Part shown: in pieces, positions 6,759 through 9,990 of the stretch
Position numbering within the stretch: position 1 is the stretch's first letter
How the letters are laid out: the number at the start of each line of letters is the position of its first letter
Source of the DNA: an uncultured Cryptobacterium sp.
GTDB lineage: Bacteria; Actinomycetota; Coriobacteriia; Coriobacteriales; Eggerthellaceae
DNA: 9,990 bases
Direction of reading: 5' to 3'
Assembly (NCBI GenBank): GCA_900554685.1
Contig: USIG01000057.1
Coordinates: 1 to 9,990, forward strand
Translations under genes and position numbers: made by a program
The notes under the pieces: model-generated
Database searches by the model: none
What the model was told of the DNA's origin: nothing
Seen by the model: the letters and a program-made list of their open reading frames with translations, nothing else

Positions 6759-7880
6759 CTAGTCTCTTTGATCGGAGACCGCTTTATTCGGTTTATTCGG
6801 TTTACGTCGAGCGCGAAATGTTGCCATAGGTTCCACCAAAACACCGCGCTTATTTGCGCTTACGGCAAGATTCCCTTGAATGTTAGCAACAAACCCGCTT
6901 CGAGGGTTGCCCTCATCATCAAAAGCCGAAAGAAGCGTTTCGATTGCTGACGATTCAATACGAGTATCGCGGCCTACAAGCACTTCCAACACAGCCAACA
7001 CCCCGCGACGCTGCAAAGGACGTGCAACCTTGCCAAATGAGGGCTTGAACAAGCAGCCTTCCCACGAAGAAGAATCCGCCTTGCCTATCCACTCAAGGTT
7101 TTCCTGCGTTGCATTCCGTGCTAGCTCGTCTAAATAATCATCTTCATCGGCAATCAGATTCATGGTCCGACAAAGCGTATCCAATAAATGAGCATTGCGC
7201 GCCTTTGCTTTCGGGATTATTTCATGACGCACATAGGCACGAAAACGATCGGTATGAGCATTGGTAGCATCTTCACGCCAACGATGGCCTTCCTCATCAA
7301 GAACCACTTGATCTTCGGGAAGAAGGCTTAAATATTCGCGCAGCTGTTCGCGCGATACATCCAAACAGGGACGAACGATAGTGCCATTGCGATAGAGCAT
7401 AGAACGAAAGCCACCGGGACCGGTGCCCACAATTGAGCGCATATAAAAGTTCTCCACTCGGTCATCTTGAGTGTGCGCCGTTACAATGCGCCCTTCTGAA
7501 ATTGGTACCATTTCATGTCGACACAAACTTTCAAGTGCCTGTTCTGCAGCAACATAGCGCTCACTGCGACCAATTGCCTCTATATTGCCTCCCGTTTCCT
7601 GCGCAAGAGAAGCAACGTTTATTTCGCACGCAAAAAACGGAATGCCCAGTTTTTCTGCCAACTGTTGCACGAAAGCCTGGTCTTTATCAGCGTCGAGCCC
7701 CCTTAGCTTGTGATTCACGTGCAGAATAGCCGGCTGGCCTACTAAATTGCGCTGATGAAGATCATGCATTAGATATGCAAGCGCCGTAGAATCAGACCCA
7801 CCTGAAACCATCAGGATCACAGGAGTTGCTGCTCCAAAAAGCTTATGGGTTTGAATCGTTTGCTCGACCGTGACGATCAT
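6759..7880 (-). CDS. tilS: tRNA(Ile)-lysidine synthetase TilS
   Basis: The enzyme uses ATP and lysine to turn C34 of the CAU-anticodon tRNA-Ile into lysidine, so that it reads AUA and is charged with isoleucine instead of methionine; it is essential in most bacteria. The 373-residue product has the N-type PP-loop SGGSDS (26-31), then HVNHKLRG (54-61), EAIGRSERY (101-109) and AHTQDDRVENF (135-145), the expected order for the catalytic domain. A helical region and a short C-terminal domain follow, ending in a basic tail rich in Arg, Lys and Pro. Length falls between short and long TilS forms. I chose the ATG at 7880 because AGAGAGG lies 6 bases before it. In-frame ATG 7907 and TTG 7913 lack a ribosome binding site. 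It is probably the first gene of the tilS-maf series and is divergent from the membrane gene at 7997. Confidence 0.93.
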   Translation of the reverse strand: MIVTVEQTIQTHKLFGAATPVILMVSGGSDSTALAYLMHDLHQRNLVGQPAILHVNHKLRGLDADKDQAFVQQLAEKLGIPFFACEINVASLAQETGGNIEAIGRSERYVAAEQALESLCRHEMVPISEGRIVTAHTQDDRVENFYMRSIVGTGPGGFRSMLYRNGTIVRPCLDVSREQLREYLSLLPEDQVVLDEEGHRWREDATNAHTDRFRAYVRHEIIPKAKARNAHLLDTLCRTMNLIADEDDYLDELARNATQENLEWIGKADSSSWEGCLFKPSFGKVARPLQRRGVLAVLEVLVGRDTRIESSAIETLLSAFDDEGNPRSGFVANIQGNLAVSANKRGVLVEPMATFRARRKPNKPNKAVSDQRD

Positions 7881-7996
7881 GCAATGCCTCTCTCTTTTAC
7901 CAACCATCAACAATTAGCTGGGAACTGTTGCGAAAAGAAATAGTTCTTTGATAGCGTGTTTATTGTAAACGAATGCCTGATTTGAGGAGCTTCTTC
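7881..7996. promoter_or_regulatory. Divergent intergenic region between tilS and the membrane protein gene
   Basis: This 116-bp spacer must hold start signals for genes leaving in both directions. It contains a 13-bp palindrome, GTTTA-TTG-TAAAC (7958-7970), whose minus-strand reading includes TACAAT, a fair -10 match for tilS. I could not pair it with a convincing -35. On the plus strand TTGATA (7948-7953) resembles a -35 but lacks a good -10 at normal spacing. GAGGAG at 7984-7989 is the ribosome binding site of the plus-strand gene. Confidence 0.4.
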
Positions 7997-8368
7997 ATGC
8001 AATTCATTCTGCGTACTATAGCTATTTTTGTTGCTGTCGCTGTTGCCGCATGGCTTGTCCCCGGCATCAACGTCATAGGCACAGGTGCCGCTTGGGGATC
8101 CATCCTTATTGTTGCGCTTGTAATTGCACTGCTCAACATGACCGTTAAGCCCATTCTGCAAATAATAGGTCTCCCCATTACGATTATTTCGCTTGGGGTG
8201 TTTTATTTGATCATCAACACACTTTTGCTCTATATCGCAGCAGGAATAAGTAGCGCCTTATTTGGCGTCGGTATAGAAATTGCCTCATTTGGATCAGGAT
8301 TTGTTGCGGCGATAGTAATTTCTCTTGTGTCGACCATTATGAACGCGCTTTTAGGCGCTAACGACTAA
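7997..8368 (+). CDS. Small four-helix membrane protein, phage holin 4_2 (YvlD-like) family
   Basis: A 123-residue, almost entirely hydrophobic protein with four predicted membrane helices (~3-22, 32-54, 58-84, 98-118). The sequence LLNMTVKPILQIIGLPITIISLGVF is split by a Pro/Gly turn typical of Pfam Phage_holin_4_2 (PF04020), which includes Bacillus YvlD. Despite the family name, most members are chromosomal and not part of a lysis cassette; nothing nearby looks like phage. The role is unknown, though some relatives belong to envelope-stress loci. I chose the ATG at 7997 because GAGGAG precedes it by 7 bases; an upstream in-frame ATG at 7973 lacks such a site. It diverges from tilS and converges on the VOC gene with a 4-bp overlap of stop codons. 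Confidence 0.85.
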   Translation: MQFILRTIAIFVAVAVAAWLVPGINVIGTGAAWGSILIVALVIALLNMTVKPILQIIGLPITIISLGVFYLIINTLLLYIAAGISSALFGVGIEIASFGSGFVAAIVISLVSTIMNALLGAND

Positions 8369-8880
8369 GCGCGCGTTACGACTTCGATTACAAAGCCCAA
8401 TTCATCAAGGGAATCGTAGTAGGTAAATTTCGCCTTTGGGTTGATAAGAGACTGGCCTTCCATCCAAATGCCAATACCCCGCTCTTCCATGAGCTTGGTA
8501 ATACGGTCGTTGTCGTCAACGTCAAAACGAATATGGTGCAGCCCAAACTGCCCTTTGTCGAGGTAATCACGCCAGACAGTTGGGGTATCACCCACGGGCT
8601 GCAAGAATTCCAGCTGAATAGAAAAGAAATTATAGAACGCAGAAATAACAGGCGCGTCGACTACCTGTCCCTCAGTTCGGTAGAGGCAGTTGCGGTACAG
8701 CGATTCACCGCCAGCATCAGGCTCTAGACCAAAGATATCACGCATGTTTTGCTTGGTCTTTTCAATGTCTTCAACCACAATGCCAATTTGCACTATATTT
8801 CCAAGCTCCTTGGCAAAGGCAAGTTTTTCTTCGGTAGATTTCTTGTTTTGAGCTTCGCTTGTCGTCGTTTCCTCGCTCAT
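8365..8880 (-). CDS. VOC-superfamily (glyoxalase / methylmalonyl-CoA epimerase-like) protein
   Basis: A 171-residue protein with a charged ~28-residue N-terminal extension and then two beta-alpha-beta-beta-beta modules typical of the vicinal-oxygen-chelate fold: NIVQIGIVVEDIEKTKQ (28-44) begins the first, GLHHIRFDVDDND (113-125) the second. Candidate metal ligands are Gln31, Glu91 (in QLEFLQP), His115 or His116, and Glu166 (in GFVIEV). A Gln/Glu/His/Glu set resembles glyoxalase I and epimerases. The HHI-FDVDD pattern recalls methylmalonyl-CoA epimerase, but no methylmalonyl-CoA mutase genes are near and the substrate cannot be named. Start: ATG at 8880, with AAGG 8 bases before it; a GTG at 8889 has its purine run too close. 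It lies 65 bp after the ferritin gene on the same strand with no visible terminator, so the two may be co-transcribed. Confidence 0.8.
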   Translation of the reverse strand: MSEETTTSEAQNKKSTEEKLAFAKELGNIVQIGIVVEDIEKTKQNMRDIFGLEPDAGGESLYRNCLYRTEGQVVDAPVISAFYNFFSIQLEFLQPVGDTPTVWRDYLDKGQFGLHHIRFDVDDNDRITKLMEERGIGIWMEGQSLINPKAKFTYYDSLDELGFVIEVVTRA

Positions 8881-8945
8881 CTCTGCCACCTTCCTTGCCT
8901 TTGCCCTATCGCTTTAATTACCAGCTTGCGCTTGCTTAGACAAAC

Positions 8946-9455
8946 CTATTCTGCGGTATCTGTTGAAGTTGCCGTACGAGCTGCATATTCCTGATCAAGA
9001 TCGTAGAGAGCCTTAGCATCAGAGCCAAACAGCTTCATCTTGGTAATCATATCTTCAGCGGTGGTTTCCTCTTCGCCCTGCTCTTCAATAAACCAATCCA
9101 AAAACTTCATAGTACGGAAATCTTTTACGTCATAAGCAGCTGCATAGATGTCATTGATCAATGAAGTTACATACTTTTCATGCTCAAGACCAGCCTCTAG
9201 AGGCTCAAGGTATGAAGAGAACGTTACGTCAGGTGCAGCAATGGGAGCAAGAATAACCTTGCAACCATTATCATGCAAATAATCACGAATCTTTAAGGCA
9301 TGGTCGCGTTCTTCGGAAGCCTGAACCATATACCAGTTAGCAAAGCCCGAAAGGCCTTCTTCTTCGTAATAGTCGGCAAAAGAAACATACAGATAAGCCG
9401 AATACAGTTCTTTGTTGATCTGATCGTTGAGAAGCTCATATACCTTCGTATCCAT
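8946..9455 (-). CDS. ftnA: Bacterial non-haem ferritin
   Basis: Ferritin oxidises Fe2+ at a di-iron centre and stores Fe3+ in a 24-subunit cytoplasmic shell. The 169-residue product is full length for the bacterial FtnA type. Ferroxidase residues appear in order: Glu16 (in NKELYSAYLY), Glu49 and His52 (in SEERDHA), Glu93 (in EHEKYV), and Glu125-Gln126 (in WFIEEQGEEE), with the extra glutamates of the third (C) iron site following. There is no haem-binding Met pattern of bacterioferritin. The ATG at 9455 follows AAAGGGA at ~8 bases and homology begins at once. The reading frame stays open upstream into the dltB fragment, but I take that as chance. The upstream ~170 bp is AT-rich and holds a promoter candidate, a palindrome and a leader hairpin, so iron- or stress-dependent control is plausible. 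Confidence 0.95.
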   Translation of the reverse strand: MDTKVYELLNDQINKELYSAYLYVSFADYYEEEGLSGFANWYMVQASEERDHALKIRDYLHDNGCKVILAPIAAPDVTFSSYLEPLEAGLEHEKYVTSLINDIYAAAYDVKDFRTMKFLDWFIEEQGEEETTAEDMITKMKLFGSDAKALYDLDQEYAARTATSTDTAE

Positions 9456-9488
9456 GATTATTCCCTTTCTCTCGAAGATATTTTTCCC

Positions 9489-9530
9489 GAAAGAAGGAAG
9501 CGTGCCCTCGAACGAGACACCTTCTTTTTT
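9489..9530. other. Hairpin in the ferritin 5' leader
   Basis: AAAGAAGG (9490-9497) pairs perfectly with CCTTCTTT (9520-9527), and an inner arm CTCG-AA-CGAG (9507-9516) can form within the loop. In the plus direction the outer stem runs into more T (to 9530), like a weak terminator, though no plus-strand gene precedes it. In the minus direction there is no U-tract, so for ferritin mRNA it would be a leader structure ending ~34 bases before the ATG. Confidence 0.45.
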
Positions 9531-9542
9531 CTTTCTCAAAAC

Positions 9543-9559
9543 TGATACTAATAGTATTA
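9543..9559. promoter_or_regulatory. Operator-like palindrome upstream of the ferritin gene
   Basis: TGATACTA-A-TAGTATTA is an 8-1-8 inverted repeat with one mismatched pair; its core ATACTA-A-TAGTAT (9545-9557) is perfect. It lies ~90 bp before the ferritin ATG and just downstream of the candidate promoter, a position suited to repression. Spacing with a one-base centre resembles Fur/PerR/DtxR-type sites, but the bases do not match a consensus I can name. Confidence 0.4.
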
Positions 9560-9577
9560 AAACGATATAGGTTTTAG

Positions 9578-9606
9578 AATTTAAAAATATTGAACTCTTG
9601 TTACAA
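9578..9606 (-). promoter_or_regulatory. Candidate sigma-70-type promoter for the ferritin gene
   Basis: On the minus strand, TTGTAA (9606-9601) and TAAATT (9583-9578) are separated by exactly 17 bases; each matches 4 of 6 consensus bases. Transcription would start near 9571, upstream of the palindrome. A perfect TATAAT at 9620-9615 is an alternative -10, but no good -35 stands at normal distance from it. Confidence 0.3.
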
Positions 9607-9683
9607 TTGATTCGATTATAAGGAACTAGACTCTTGCAATTATCTGGGGAAAGAAGGGGTCTTTTACCGCAATGACAGTTCAC

Positions 9684-9990
9684 CATGTCAACAAAAAATC
9701 CCACACAGGCTCTCTGAAGACGGCTTGAAAACCATTTCTTCTTTGAACTGTACATAACGAATCTTGTAAAAATAAAATCGCGGAACCAGTGTGACAGTGT
9801 AATATGCCAGCGATCCCAGAACTCCCGGATATCGCGGCTGATAAACGGCATATTGAAGTTGTCCGGTGTCTCGATTCCAAGCATATACGAACTTCCAACC
9901 GCCATCAGTGAATATCCTGCAAAATCAAAAAACAGATAGATGCCGTATGCATATGCATAGCCAATCCAGTGATACCACGCTGTTCCAGTC
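9684..9990 (-). pseudogene. dltB: DltB/MBOAT acyltransferase fragment, 3' end lost (5' end outside window)
   Basis: DltB is the membrane-bound O-acyltransferase that carries D-alanine across the membrane for transfer to teichoic acids. The frame is open from the window edge and encodes YLFFDFAGYSLMAVG, then GIETPDNFNMPFISRDIREFWDRWH and LSHWFRDFIFTRFV, the central signature of DltB. Homology stops after VGFFVDM (near 9684), where full proteins continue with an MGxWHG motif holding the conserved His and further membrane segments. I could not find these in any frame of the following ~230 bp. The product would lack its catalytic end and is probably non-functional. Codon choice differs from the neighbours (Gly mostly GGA; several ACA and AGA). 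No dltA, dltC or dltD is in the window. It may be a decayed or foreign remnant or an assembly junction. Related MBOAT proteins such as AlgI are less likely. Confidence 0.75.

Noticed and set aside
7997..8368. Phage lysis holin or prophage remnant
   Set aside because: The family name is misleading; there are no endolysin, structural or integrase genes, and such proteins are common chromosomal membrane proteins.
9600..9683. tRNA end or attachment site at the dltB junction
   Set aside because: A GATTCGATT stretch recalls a T-loop, but no cloverleaf or direct repeats can be formed around it.

Overview
The window is an ordinary housekeeping stretch of a Gram-positive-type bacterial chromosome with a disturbed right edge. 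I see no CRISPR array, transposase, toxin-antitoxin pair or recognisable defence system, and no clear candidate for a new system. The order tilS - (maf) - hpt - ftsH - folP/folK resembles the conserved tilS-hpt-ftsH-fol neighbourhood of Actinomycetota and Bacillota. Together with the near-balanced base composition and the long low-complexity tail on FtsH, this suggests an actinomycete, perhaps of class Coriobacteriia. That placement is an inference and not secure.

Layout. Positions 1-306 (+) hold the C-terminal half of a MntP-type manganese exporter whose 5' end lies outside the window. It converges on a long minus-strand series read from right to left: tilS (tRNA-Ile lysidine synthetase), maf (nucleotide pyrophosphatase), hpt (hypoxanthine phosphoribosyltransferase), ftsH (membrane AAA+ protease), a folP-folK fusion (dihydropteroate synthase + HPPK) and birA (biotin ligase). 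folP-folK and birA overlap and are probably translationally coupled. A strong hairpin-plus-U-tract terminator sits between ftsH and folP-folK, touching the folP-folK ribosome binding site, so the series is probably at least two transcription units.

From 7997 a small four-helix membrane protein (phage-holin-4_2 / YvlD-like) is transcribed divergently from tilS. It converges, with overlapping stop codons, on a minus-strand VOC/glyoxalase-fold gene. Next is a minus-strand bacterial ferritin gene with an AT-rich upstream region holding a promoter candidate, a 17-bp operator-like palindrome and a leader hairpin. The right edge (about 9684-9990, minus strand) is a fragment of a DltB/MBOAT D-alanyl transfer gene that loses homology before its catalytic C-terminal region and has different codon preferences from its neighbours. 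It is either a decayed or foreign remnant or an assembly junction.

Together the genes cover translation fidelity (TilS), nucleotide hygiene and purine salvage (Maf, Hpt), membrane proteostasis (FtsH), folate and biotin cofactor biology (FolP-FolK, BirA) and metal homeostasis (MntP, ferritin). Points worth a second look are the FolP-first fusion order, the terminator against the fol Shine-Dalgarno, the ferritin control region, the truncated dltB and the preference for TAG stop codons (7 of 10 genes).
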